A stretch of DNA of 21,377 nucleotides, from positions 1 to 21,377 of the forward strand of contig JBDSBP010000038.1 in the NCBI GenBank assembly GCA_039921525.1, written 5' to 3'. Positions 6,886 through 14,784 of the stretch are shown in pieces. A model generated the notes under the pieces. It saw only the letters and a program-made list of their open reading frames with translations. It was not told where the DNA came from and ran no database searches. The translations under genes were made by a program, and so were the position numbers. Numbering within the stretch: position 1 is the first letter of the stretch; each line of letters begins with the position of its first letter. Source of the DNA: JADCRZ01 sp039921525 (lineage in GTDB: Bacteria > Bacteroidota > Bacteroidia > Chitinophagales > Chitinophagaceae).

Positions 6886-8244
6886 ATGAAAAAAAGCGCC
6901 TTTAAGATCTTCATTTTAGAAGATGATGTATGGTACGGCTCCATGTTATATCATTACTTATCCCTTAATCCTGAATATGAAGTAAAGCGTTTTGATTCTC
7001 CCAAAGAATTTTTCTCCCGTCTTCATGAAAATCCTGACGTAGTTACACTTGACTACTCCTTACCGGATAGTACAGGTGCCGAAGTGCTTAAACGTATAAA
7101 GGATTATAGCCGCAATATACAGGTGGTAATTATCTCCGGACAGGAAGATGTAGGTACTGCGATCAATTTGTTAAAAAATGGAGCATTCGATTATATCGTG
7201 AAAGATGATGATACAAAGGACCGCGTTTGGAACGCCATTTTACATTTAAGGGAAATTGCGGGACTAAAACAACAGGTAGAAGAGCTGCGAACAGAAGTAG
7301 GGCAAAAATATGATTTTTCGCAGATGATACTTGGGAACAGCGATGCTATTAAAAAGATCTATGCGCTTATGGAAAAGGCGTGTAAAACAAATATCACGGT
7401 ATCTGTTACAGGCGAAACGGGTACTGGTAAAGAAATAGTATCTAAGGCTATTCACTATAACTCCGAACGTCACAAAATGCCATTCGTGGCTGTAAATGTG
7501 GCGGCTATTCCAAAAGAACTGATTGAAAGTGAATTATTCGGACATGAAAAGGGTGCCTTTACAGGAGCCATCACCAGGCGTATTGGTAAATTCGAGGAGG
7601 CCGATAAAGGAACCTTGTTCCTTGATGAAATCGGGGAACTGGATATTAACCTCCAGGCAAAATTACTCCGCGTACTTCAGGAAAAGGAAATTACACGGGT
7701 TGGTGGCAATGCGGTTATCCCCATTAACGCACGCATCATCGTGGCTACTCATAAAAATTTACTGGAAGAAGTCAAGAATAAACGATTTCGTGAAGATTTG
7801 TATTACCGGTTGATCGGTCTTCCAATTGAATTGCCGCCTTTAAGAGACAGGGGAAGCGATATCCTGATACTTGCCAAGCATTACGTTGATATTTTTTGCA
7901 AAGAAAACAAGATCGCGAAAAAAATATTTTCCGCCGAAGCCCAGCAAAAATTATTGCATTATCAATACCCGGGAAATGTAAGGGAGTTGAAATCAATGAT
8001 GGAGCTTTGTGTTGTTATGGCCGATCATGAAACTATTGAGGCATCCCACATAACTTTAAACAGTTCAGGCTCTATTTCCAACCTTTTAAGCAGCGAAACC
8101 TCCCTGAAAGACTATAACAATATGATTATTCAGCACTACCTGGATAAATATAATTCAGATGTATTACTGGTAGCCAAAAAGTTAGACATTGGCAAGTCTA
8201 CCATTTACCGGATGTTAAAAAATGATGAATTAGTGTTAGCCTAG
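6886..8244 (+). CDS. Sigma-54-type NtrC-family response regulator
   Basis: A 452-residue transcription activator. The receiver domain (about 6-120) has acidic residues Glu12/Asp13/Asp14, phosphoacceptor Asp56 in TLDYSLPD and Lys106. The AAA+ domain (about 145-385) carries Walker A GETGTGKE (176-183), the sigma-54-contacting GAFTGA loop intact (223-228), Walker B GTLFLDEIGELD (242-253) and FREDLYYRL (301-309). A Fis-type helix-turn-helix is at about 425-446 (VAKKLDIGKSTIYRML). When phosphorylated it should oligomerise and remodel sigma-54 polymerase. It is separated by 20 nt from the hybrid kinase gene downstream, its probable partner in a phosphorelay. Target promoters cannot be read from this window. 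Confidence 0.92.
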   Translation: MKKSAFKIFILEDDVWYGSMLYHYLSLNPEYEVKRFDSPKEFFSRLHENPDVVTLDYSLPDSTGAEVLKRIKDYSRNIQVVIISGQEDVGTAINLLKNGAFDYIVKDDDTKDRVWNAILHLREIAGLKQQVEELRTEVGQKYDFSQMILGNSDAIKKIYALMEKACKTNITVSVTGETGTGKEIVSKAIHYNSERHKMPFVAVNVAAIPKELIESELFGHEKGAFTGAITRRIGKFEEADKGTLFLDEIGELDINLQAKLLRVLQEKEITRVGGNAVIPINARIIVATHKNLLEEVKNKRFREDLYYRLIGLPIELPPLRDRGSDILILAKHYVDIFCKENKIAKKIFSAEAQQKLLHYQYPGNVRELKSMMELCVVMADHETIEASHITLNSSGSISNLLSSETSLKDYNNMIIQHYLDKYNSDVLLVAKKLDIGKSTIYRMLKNDELVLA

Positions 8245-8264
8245 AATTAAATGCAAGTAGGACT

Positions 8265-10337
8265 ATGCCTGATATAAAAATTGTAAAAAACGGAATTTCG
8301 AAACAACAGGAGGCTATTAAAGCGCCTCCTGTTAAAAGCATGCATAAAGAGTCGGCGGAATGTAAGCTTGTTAAGAATTATGAGAAAGACCTGGGCCAGT
8401 ATGGCATAGTTAACGGTTTAGCGGATTTATTTTATCATAGCGCGGTGGTTATGTGCATAATGGACACGGAAGGGCAAATACTATCAGTAAATCCTGCCGC
8501 CTGTAAAGTATTGCAGTATGATGAAGGGGAACTTCTTGGAAAGTTCTTTTATGATTTCATGCCCGAGAAAGAGCGCCTGGAGTATGTAAATATTCATTTA
8601 CCTTCTTTAAAGGCCCAGGGGCAAAAGCAGGGAGTACTTTGTATGAAAGCCAAGTATACCGAAAGAATTTATTTGCTGGCTGATAATGATAAAGTGGAAA
8701 AGGAGAACATGGAAACCTGCATCATTTGTTTTGCGCAGGATATTACCGCTCGTATTTGTGCCGAAGAAAAATTGATGGAGGAGAAAAGGGTTTCGGAAAT
8801 CTCTGCCAGTGCCAAACAAAACTTTCTGGCTAACCTGAGTCACGAGATAAGAACGCCCATGAATGGCATTTTGAGCATATCATCTTTATTAGGAAAAACT
8901 GCTTTGAACGATCGTCAGCATAATTTTCTAAAACTGATACAGGATTCTGCCAACAACCTGCTAGTAATTGTTAACGATGTCCTTGACCTGGAAAAGATAG
9001 TTGCAGGAAAACTAAAATTGGAAAAATTACCTTTTAAAATAGTAAATAAAATTGCCAATATAGTCCAATCCTTTATTTACAGGGCTGAAGAAAAAGGATT
9101 GTCTATTGTTTATCAGAATACCATTCCCGGAAGCCTGGTGTTATTAGGAGATCAATTCCGTTTAGCACAGGTGTTAAACAATCTTCTAAACAACGCCCTT
9201 AAATTCACGGAAAAAGGACGCATCATTATAACAACGCGCATTCAGTCGATAGCTTACGACGTTGCCAGTATTGAATGCAGTATTAAAGATACCGGTATTG
9301 GTATTAACGAACATATCATAAAGAAAATTTTTGATCCTTTTGTGCAGGCCAACTCATCAATATCCCGTAAATATGGAGGAACAGGTTTAGGATTAAATAT
9401 ATGTAAGAACCTGGTTGAAATACAGGATGGCACCTTAAGTGTTCAGAGTGAAGAAAATACCGGTTCTATATTTACTTTTAAAATTCCCTATTTAATAGGA
9501 GACGAAGATTCAGTACCAGAAGACCCGAACCAGCAACTGAATTATTCGGGCCTGGGGAAGAAAAAAATACTGGTAGTAGAAGATATGGAGCTTAATCAGT
9601 TTATAGCCCGGCATATTATGGAATCATGGGGCTTTGAAGTTAGTGTTGCCAGCAACGGGAGCCTGGCAATAAACATGGTGAAAGAAAACGATTATGACCT
9701 TGTATTAATGGATATTGAAATGCCGGAAATGAATGGAATACTCGCCACACAACAGATCCGGAAAATGGAAGAACCGCAAAAAGCAAACCTGCCTATTATT
9801 GCCCTAACCGGTAATTCTTTGCATACCGATAGTGAGAAATATATTGCTGCCGGAATGAATGGCTATTTGGCTAAGCCCTTATCGGAAGCTAAATTGTTCG
9901 AGGCCATTGCTGCCAACCTTAAAAATGATGCAATAAATTCAATCAATATGAAAACCAAAGAACTTGGTGAAAATATTCCAGCGTTAACACAGAAGCTTTA
10001 TGATCTCTCCACCATCAGGGATATTTCTGGAGGCGACGAAGAATTCGTGCAAACGATGGTGGCTTTGTTTATTGAAACCGTACCAGTTAATTTAAAAGAA
10101 TTGAATAATTCTCTTCAAAATCAAAACTGGGATATGGTGAGCAAAACGGCTCATAAATTAAAATCAACGCTTGATTCCATGGGCATTCATTCTATTGGAC
10201 AGGACATTAGAATAGTTGAGCAAACGGCTAAAAGCAAAGAATCACTGGAAAAAATTCCAGCGCTTGTATGGAGGATAAATGACGTGGTTGCGAAATGCAT
10301 TGAGCAAATACAAAAGGATTTAATTAATAACCAGTAG
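8265..10337 (+). CDS. Soluble hybrid histidine kinase (PAS-HisKA-HATPase-REC-HPt)
   Basis: A 690-residue phosphorelay kinase without a transmembrane segment, so probably cytoplasmic. In order: a PAS domain (about 52-165), a HisKA domain with FLANLSHEIRTPMNG and His193, an HATPase domain with N-box LNNLLNNALKFT (304-315), G1 DTGIGI (342-347), FDPF (356-359) and G2 GGTGLGL (371-377), a receiver (about 433-552) with phosphoacceptor Asp483 in LMDIEMPEMNG and Lys537, and an HPt domain (about 575-685) with His630 in AHKLKS. All catalytic residues are present. The phosphoryl path His193 to Asp483 to His630, then to a separate receiver, is what the domain set implies. The candidates are the sigma-54 regulator upstream and the single receiver downstream. 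The PAS ligand is unknown. Confidence 0.92.
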   Translation: MPDIKIVKNGISKQQEAIKAPPVKSMHKESAECKLVKNYEKDLGQYGIVNGLADLFYHSAVVMCIMDTEGQILSVNPAACKVLQYDEGELLGKFFYDFMPEKERLEYVNIHLPSLKAQGQKQGVLCMKAKYTERIYLLADNDKVEKENMETCIICFAQDITARICAEEKLMEEKRVSEISASAKQNFLANLSHEIRTPMNGILSISSLLGKTALNDRQHNFLKLIQDSANNLLVIVNDVLDLEKIVAGKLKLEKLPFKIVNKIANIVQSFIYRAEEKGLSIVYQNTIPGSLVLLGDQFRLAQVLNNLLNNALKFTEKGRIIITTRIQSIAYDVASIECSIKDTGIGINEHIIKKIFDPFVQANSSISRKYGGTGLGLNICKNLVEIQDGTLSVQSEENTGSIFTFKIPYLIGDEDSVPEDPNQQLNYSGLGKKKILVVEDMELNQFIARHIMESWGFEVSVASNGSLAINMVKENDYDLVLMDIEMPEMNGILATQQIRKMEEPQKANLPIIALTGNSLHTDSEKYIAAGMNGYLAKPLSEAKLFEAIAANLKNDAINSINMKTKELGENIPALTQKLYDLSTIRDISGGDEEFVQTMVALFIETVPVNLKELNNSLQNQNWDMVSKTAHKLKSTLDSMGIHSIGQDIRIVEQTAKSKESLEKIPALVWRINDVVAKCIEQIQKDLINNQ

Positions 10338-10495
10338 TTAAAGGTAAGGCTTCCAAAGCCCCTGATTCACTCCCAAAGTGGGAAATTTGGCTATAGGCAG
10401 GATAATCATATATGCCTCATTATTAATTAATTATACACATTTTATCAATAGGGCACGGTTTTTCGGCTATCTGTTTATATTAACAGGCGGAAGGC

Positions 10496-10888
10496 ATGAA
10501 ACAAAACAAGGATATTTGTATTATAATAGTGGAAGACAATATCTTTTATCAGCAATTAATTGCCAAACAACTGGAATCAATTAGTTCAAATATTCATTTT
10601 TTTACAAATGGTGAAGAATGTATTAACAAGTTAGATAGCTTGAAACCAGATATCATAATATTGGATAACAACCTGGAAGGTATAATGAGTGGTTTGGATA
10701 CTTTAAAAGTTATCCGGATAGCCGAACCCTATATTCATGTAATATTGTTCTCTTCGGAGCTTAAGTTAAATACAACAGAAAATCTTTCTTTTTATGGTGT
10801 TTTTGAATATTTGGAAAAGAATAGTTCCGGTTTCAAAAAACTTAAAGACAGGATATTGGAGATACAACCCTTAATTGTTGACTGTTAA
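10496..10888 (+). CDS. Stand-alone receiver domain protein (CheY-like)
   Basis: A 130-residue protein that is just one receiver domain. Acidic residues Glu13 and Asp14 follow a hydrophobic strand (IIIVED), the phosphoacceptor is Asp57 in IIILDNNLEG, Ser86/Ser87 occupy the conserved Thr/Ser position and Lys108 is present. No output domain follows. A purine-rich GGCGGAAGG ends 3 nt before the ATG. It lies 158 nt past the hybrid kinase in the same direction and could compete for phosphoryl groups from its HPt domain or act as a phosphate sink (inference). Confidence 0.85.
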   Translation: MKQNKDICIIIVEDNIFYQQLIAKQLESISSNIHFFTNGEECINKLDSLKPDIIILDNNLEGIMSGLDTLKVIRIAEPYIHVILFSSELKLNTTENLSFYGVFEYLEKNSSGFKKLKDRILEIQPLIVDC

Positions 10889-11030
10889 TCAGTTTTTGAT
10901 TTTATAGGAAATATCTAATACCCGATTTTATCGGCCGCCGGTTTCCTCATCCCGAACAGCTTAAGCTTAAGACCAATATAGTTCTATTCAAACAATTTCT
11001 CGCTTCGAATCGTTGTATGGCATACTTATC

Positions 11031-11531
11031 ATGGCTATATATTCTCTAAAAACAGTACAGAAAATACCTGCTACGCTTGCAAACGCCTGGCATTTTTTTT
11101 CAACCCCCGATAATCTTTCGGCTATCACCCCACTTCACCTAGGCTTTAAAATACGTTCGCTGTATCATGGAGATATCATGTATCCGGGTCAGATAATAGA
11201 ATATACCGTTAAACCTATACTGGGTATTCCATTATATTGGATGACAGAGATTACTCATGTTGAACCACAAAAATATTTTATTGATGAACAGCGCTTCGGG
11301 CCGTATAGCTTATGGCATCACCAGCATCATTTTAAAGAAATTGAAGGTGGCGTGGAGATGACGGATATCGTTCATTATAAAATCAGTTTTGGTTTTTTAG
11401 GTGATATGGCCCATTCGTTATTTGTAAAGAGTCAATTAAAAAAAATCTTCTCCTTTCGCTTTGAGAAAACAGAAGCCCTTTTTGGAAAATGGCCATCGGG
11501 AGAGATGCCAAAGATTATCACCGGACCCTAA
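11031..11531 (+). CDS. SRPBCC/START-like ligand-binding protein
   Basis: A 166-residue soluble protein. The start MAIYSLKTVQKIPATLANAWHFFSTPDNLSAITP is the characteristic opening of the SRPBCC helix-grip family (Bet v 1-like), with the pattern W.FFS.P.NL..ITP. The later MTEITHVEPQKYFIDEQRFGPYSLWHHQHHF fits the strand pattern of the same family, close to proteins often labelled cell division inhibitor-like or SRPBCC family. Bound ligand unknown. An upstream in-frame TTG at 11013 would add 6 residues, but the ATG at 11031 gives the family's usual N-terminus. It is transcribed singly as far as can be seen. Confidence 0.8.
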   Translation: MAIYSLKTVQKIPATLANAWHFFSTPDNLSAITPLHLGFKIRSLYHGDIMYPGQIIEYTVKPILGIPLYWMTEITHVEPQKYFIDEQRFGPYSLWHHQHHFKEIEGGVEMTDIVHYKISFGFLGDMAHSLFVKSQLKKIFSFRFEKTEALFGKWPSGEMPKIITGP

Positions 11532-11763
11532 TGGGTTGGGCTACACTATTTCTCGGCCATGAGACCGTTTGCTCCGGCATGCCCGTCTAAAAAAATTACC
11601 ACAAAATGGGTATAGGTTCATTTTATACTTAAATGTAACTTGTACAGACCTTGATTTTAATGTTGTTGATGTTGATTTGTTTAAAAGGAATCAATGTTTT
11701 CTATTTGGTTTGTTTGATACGCCCGTAGCGGATTTATTATTCTTAATTATTAATCCCAACAAA

Positions 11764-12411
11764 ATGCAATACAGTGCAGAAATGCGGTGGTTCCCAGATA
11801 ATAATTCAGGTTCTCTTGCAATTTTGTCATGGTTTAATGAGTAAGGCAAATATTTTACCGGGTACAATAAACGTTCGGATTATTACCTGCTGGTTAAAAA
11901 CATGCCGACACATGGGATAAAGATCAGGGAGTGCAAATTGGAGATTAAGGCGCTTCACCATGATTGGGGAGAAATATCGATCAAGGATGAAAACAAGGGT
12001 AGGGCCAATATGTGGTGCCGTTACAGTTTTACATTGACCGAGGAAGGCCATGAAGCAAAAGACCTGATAACTGCATTTGCCGGTATCCGTTCCATAGGTA
12101 TCAATAGGGATTGGACTAGGATAGATAAGGAACGATTACTGGTAAAGTATTCTATAGATCACGAGAACGGTTCTATAAAAATAGTCGGAGAAAAGGAAAA
12201 ACCGGAGCAAGGATGTAATGTAGAGTTTACTAAGCTCAGCGTCAATCTTCAAAAAGAATATTATACGTTTGGCCTGGAAGCTTTTGGTAAGGGGGTAGAT
12301 GTGAAAAAAAACCTGGAAATCGCAGTAGCAGAAGTTTTTGATAAAGCCAACATTCATGGGTTAACCAATGAATGTTCGATGACTTATCCTGAGTTTCTTG
12401 AGAGGTTGTGA
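11764..12411 (+). pseudogene. Full-length frame of a conserved-looking gene interrupted by TAA
   Basis: The reading frame from ATG 11764 (MQYSAEMRWFPDN) stays open to 12411 except for one TAA at 11842-11844. Codons on both sides of the stop read as plausible protein: SWFNE-stop-GKYFTGYNKRSDYYLLVKN, continuing without a frame change into MPTHGIKIRECKLEIKAL. The whole resembles, from memory, a family with an EIRWF start, a DYYL strand, GIKIREGKLEIK and a W.KWSF motif (here WCRYSF). The stop removes the first 26 codons from the remainder. Either a nonsense mutation, a sequencing error, or an accidental frame match. The 232 nt between the SRPBCC gene and 11764 hold no gene that I can support. Confidence 0.5.
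11902..12411 (+). CDS. Hypothetical protein, possibly the truncated part of a larger one
   Basis: A 169-residue protein starting MPTHGIKIRECKLEIKALHHDWGEISIKDENKGRANMWCRYSFTL. No signal peptide or membrane segment is seen. I cannot name a family with certainty. The same frame continues upstream through 11845-11901 with protein-like codons and reaches a stop at 11842, so the true protein may have begun at 11764 and this could be what is left. The C-terminal half (KKNLEIAVAEVFDKANIHGLTNECSMTYPEFLERL) reads as helical. Conserved sequence on both sides of the stop points to lost or reduced function (inference). Confidence 0.6.
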   Translation: MPTHGIKIRECKLEIKALHHDWGEISIKDENKGRANMWCRYSFTLTEEGHEAKDLITAFAGIRSIGINRDWTRIDKERLLVKYSIDHENGSIKIVGEKEKPEQGCNVEFTKLSVNLQKEYYTFGLEAFGKGVDVKKNLEIAVAEVFDKANIHGLTNECSMTYPEFLERL

Positions 12412-12442
12412 GAACAGGTGCAAGGTATGCATAGGAAGCGCA

Positions 12443-12477
12443 AACTTTTAACGTTGAACCTTAAACTTTAAACTACC
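12443..12477. repeat. 7-nt tandem repeat (AACTTTA family), five units
   Basis: AACTTTT, AACGTTG, AACCTTA, AACTTTA and AACTACC run with exact 7-nt spacing and end immediately before the stop codon of the minus-strand TPR gene (12478-12480). The units match the right arm of the inverted repeat at 6651-6753, but here there is only one arm and no palindrome. Confidence 0.7.
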
Positions 12478-13128
12478 CTATCCTGGCATCCTGGAAATAT
12501 ATCTTTCTATTTGTTTAATCTGGTCAACAATTTGAGGAGTGGTGGCTTTTAATGCTTTTGCCTTTCGGAAAAACTCTTTGGCAGCGCGGAATTCTCTTTT
12601 GGTCATCATAATGGAGCAAAGCTGCAGATACGCGGCTGCCTGGTTTTCTTTATCAGGAAGTCCGCTGCGGATAGCGGATCGGATATAACTTTCAGCTGCT
12701 TTTATATCATTTTTCTGCATTTGCAGCATTCCCATTTGCAACAAGCTGGCACCTTCGGCTTCTTTCATCGGCATACCAAGATCGAGCCCTTTTTTCATAT
12801 TTTTTTCCGCACCGGCATAATCCTGTTTCATCATATCTACATTACCTTTAAGGGTAAAATATACGGACCGGATGGGTTTATATAGTAGGTTCGGAAATTG
12901 AACAGAGTTTAACACTTTTTCAGCACCTTCCATGTCTCCGTTTTCCATATATGTCTGGATCAAACGCATTGGGCCGAAAAAGAAATGTCCGAATATTAGT
13001 ATTACGCCGATGAGATATAGTATAAAAGAGGGCCAGAATCCGCTGTAAACATTTACCACAATGGCAAGAACAATAACGAGGATACCAATGTAAAGCCTGT
13101 ATTTTATTAACAGATTGTAAAACTTCAT
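12478..13128 (-). CDS. Membrane protein with tetratricopeptide repeats
   Basis: A 216-residue protein. Two hydrophobic segments near 12-28 and 34-51 form a hairpin of transmembrane helices. The remainder (about 56-210) is a TPR-like helical array, with MENGDMEGAEKVL, KQDYAGAEKNMKKGL, QKNDIKAAESYIRSAI and TKREFRAAKEFFRKAK as successive helix pairs. It would face the cytoplasm or periplasm as a scaffold for protein interactions. A perfect promoter box lies 18 nt upstream of its ATG. Specific function unknown; similar two-TM TPR proteins are common in Bacteroidota. Confidence 0.75.
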   Translation of the reverse strand: MKFYNLLIKYRLYIGILVIVLAIVVNVYSGFWPSFILYLIGVILIFGHFFFGPMRLIQTYMENGDMEGAEKVLNSVQFPNLLYKPIRSVYFTLKGNVDMMKQDYAGAEKNMKKGLDLGMPMKEAEGASLLQMGMLQMQKNDIKAAESYIRSAIRSGLPDKENQAAAYLQLCSIMMTKREFRAAKEFFRKAKALKATTPQIVDQIKQIERYISRMPG

Positions 13129-13146
13129 AAAAATTTAAATGGATAG

Positions 13147-13154
13147 CAAAGATA
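13147..13154 (-). promoter_or_regulatory. Promoter -7 box of the TPR gene
   Basis: The minus strand reads TATCTTTG, an exact TAnnTTTG match, 18 nt before the ATG at 13128. It diverges from the tRNA-Arg promoter at 13206-13213. The two -7 boxes are 51 bp apart. Confidence 0.55.
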
Positions 13155-13166
13155 AGAGGCCTGTTT

Positions 13167-13194
13167 CAGATTCCAGATTTTAGATTGGGAATTG
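13167..13194. repeat. Short 7-nt tandem repeat (CAGATTC family)
   Basis: CAGATTC, CAGATTT, TAGATTG and GGAATTG follow one another with exact 7-nt spacing between the two divergent promoters. The unit is different from the other three heptad families in the window. It overlaps the possible -33 TTG of the tRNA promoter (13185-13187). Confidence 0.5.
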
Positions 13195-13213
13195 CCAGAA
13201 AACTTTACTTTTG
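13185..13213 (+). promoter_or_regulatory. Promoter of tRNA-Arg
   Basis: A TTG (13185-13187) is followed 18 nt later by TACTTTTG (13206-13213), an exact TAnnTTTG match. The tRNA begins at 13253, so the 5' leader would be roughly 35 nt. Confidence 0.5.
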
Positions 13214-13252
13214 CGATCCGGAAAGGTTTTGGGTTGGTCATGATGTTATAAA

Positions 13253-13324
13253 GGTCCCGTAGTTCAATGGATAGAATAGAAGTTTCCTAAACTTTAGATG
13301 TGAGTTCGATTCTCGCCGGGACCA
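13253..13324 (+). tRNA. tRNA-Arg (anticodon CCT)
   Basis: A cloverleaf can be folded by hand. The acceptor stem GGTCCCG pairs with CGGGACC (13317-13323), with A13324 as discriminator. The D stem is GTTC/GAAT, with an 8-nt loop containing GG. The anticodon stem GAAGT/ACTTT encloses the loop TTCCTAA, so the anticodon is CCT (reads AGG). The T stem GTGAG/CTCGC encloses TTCGATT. The 3' CCA is not encoded; the DNA continues with CAACAA. It stands alone, not in a tRNA cluster. Confidence 0.93.
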
Positions 13325-13348
13325 CAACAATGAACATCGCCACCCTAT

Positions 13349-13503
13349 GTATCAGGTGATACGCACTGAAATTATTATTTGCTATCAATCTACTTTGTTT
13401 CAACAGAGCATTTACCAACTCTTTACATAATGAGATATAGCACACTATCTCAACCTTGGGGCTTAGAAAACTTTGATTTTGTTTACCTGTCGTCGAAATC
13501 AAA
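13349..13503 (+). other. Three small palindromes after tRNA-Arg
   Basis: The 272-nt gap after the tRNA has three simple hairpins: GTATCA-gg-TGATAC (13349-13362), TGAGATA with TATCTCA around an 8-nt loop (13431-13452), and TTTGATTT with AAATCAAA around a 16-nt loop (13472-13503). None has the GC stem and T-tract of a classical terminator. No second copy of the tRNA 3' end that would mark an integrated element was seen. Confidence 0.35.
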
Positions 13504-13596
13504 AATTGTATTCTATTCAACGGGCTTTATATCAATAAAGAGAATTTAATCCTTATGAGGAAAAGCCGCTTATTTTCTCCCGCGCATATATCCCCA

Positions 13597-13812
13597 TTAT
13601 GCTACAGGCAATTTATTTACCAACAAAGGCGAATCAATATGAATAGCTTTAACAGCACCAATCTTGTGAAGTTCATTTATCATTTCTTCCCTTTCGGCAC
13701 CTGTTAATCCATAAGCATCGAGGATACCATATAACGGGGCTTCATTGGAATCTGAAGATCCAAAATGTTTCCTTACATAATCGGCGAATGCCAACATTTC
13801 CTTACTTGTCAT
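13597..13812 (-). CDS. Small hypothetical protein, 71 aa
   Basis: A 71-residue acidic-to-neutral protein (MTSKEMLAFADYVRKHFGSSDSNEAPLYG...). Predicted mostly helical with no signal peptide, cysteine pair or membrane segment. It starts with ATG, ends with TAA-type context after LVNKLPVA and runs divergently from xthA with about 195 nt between. I do not recognise it. Its even amino-acid composition argues for a real gene rather than chance. Confidence 0.5.
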   Translation of the reverse strand: MTSKEMLAFADYVRKHFGSSDSNEAPLYGILDAYGLTGAEREEMINELHKIGAVKAIHIDSPLLVNKLPVA

Positions 13813-14007
13813 TATTCAAATTTAAAACAAAATAATACTTTTTATACCAGTATTCAACTTATAGAATTTGGGCCATATTATTGGTGTTCATGCTATCTTT
13901 TGATTATAGTGGAGCGATGTAGGTTATTGCGATATCAAATTCTTGCTATATTTAATGAGGGCTTGATTTTTATATTATTACCAACAACAAATCCAACCAG
14001 ATTAATT

Positions 14008-14784
14008 ATGAAAATAGCCACCTATAATGTTAATGGAGTCAATGGGCGCCTGCCTGTGCTGCTTCGCTGGCTGAAAGAAGAAAAACCAGATATCGTTTGT
14101 TTACAGGAGTTAAAAGCTCCCGAGGAAAAATTTCCCTTGAAAGCTATCCAGGACGAGGGTTATCATGCCATCTGGCATGGACAAAAAAGCTGGAACGGGG
14201 TCGCTATACTTTCCCGGACACAACCACCCGAGGAACTTCGTCGTGTACTGCCGGGTGATCCGGAGGATAGCCAAAGCCGTTATATAGAGGCAAACATTAA
14301 CGGCCTGGTTGTAGGTTGCCTCTACCTGCCCAACGGCAATCCCTCTCCCGGACCAAAATTCGATTACAAGCTTGGCTGGTTTCAACGCTTTAATTTACAT
14401 GCCAGGAAGCTGCTGGCCCAGGATATACCAGTGGTACTCGCCGGCGACTATAACGTTATGCCTACCGACCTGGATGTGTATAAACCCGAACGTTGGGTGG
14501 ATGACGCCCTTTTTAGGCCGGAAGTTCGTGAAGCTTTTAAAAAATTAGTCGCTCAGGGATGGACTGATGCACTTCGTACACTTCACCCGAATGAGAAGAT
14601 TTATACTTTCTGGGATTATTTCCGGAATGCTTATGGCAGAGATGCCGGCTTACGAATCGATCATTTCCTGCTGAGCCCGAAAGTTGCCAGCCGCCTTTCA
14701 GCCTCCGGTGTTGATCGTCACGTTAGGGGATGGGAAAAATCAAGTGATCACGCTCCGACCTGGATTGAACTGGAGGATAATTGA
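14008..14784 (+). CDS. xthA: Exodeoxyribonuclease III (AP endonuclease)
   Basis: A 258-residue enzyme of the exonuclease III/EEP family, which cleaves DNA at abasic sites and degrades 3' ends of duplex DNA in base excision repair. The start MKIATYNVNGVNGRLP has the metal-site Asn7. Further signature residues are Glu34 in CLQELKAPEEKFP, YLPNGNP (106-112), the GDYNV loop (Asp147, Asn149), Asp218-His219 in RIDHFL and the terminal SSDHAP with His248. The in-frame stretch upstream to 13765 is not family-like and lacks conserved residues, so ATG 14008 is the start. Cytoplasmic. No operon partner is evident. Confidence 0.94.
   Translation: MKIATYNVNGVNGRLPVLLRWLKEEKPDIVCLQELKAPEEKFPLKAIQDEGYHAIWHGQKSWNGVAILSRTQPPEELRRVLPGDPEDSQSRYIEANINGLVVGCLYLPNGNPSPGPKFDYKLGWFQRFNLHARKLLAQDIPVVLAGDYNVMPTDLDVYKPERWVDDALFRPEVREAFKKLVAQGWTDALRTLHPNEKIYTFWDYFRNAYGRDAGLRIDHFLLSPKVASRLSASGVDRHVRGWEKSSDHAPTWIELEDN

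Noticed and set aside
10451..10467. Sigma-54 -24/-12 promoter before the stand-alone receiver
   Set aside because: GGGCACGG is followed by TCGGC, but the distance between the GG and GC elements is two bases too long for this class.
11569..11763. Upstream extension from TTG 11569 before the interrupted gene
   Set aside because: A rare start, poor codon and composition pattern, and no conserved features before ATG 11764.
13253..13596. Integrated mobile element at tRNA-Arg
   Set aside because: No integrase, no duplicated tRNA 3' segment and no element-type genes downstream.
13765..14007. N-terminal 81-residue extension of xthA
   Set aside because: Exonuclease III starts at MKIATYNVNG; the upstream translation is not conserved and overlaps the divergent small gene.
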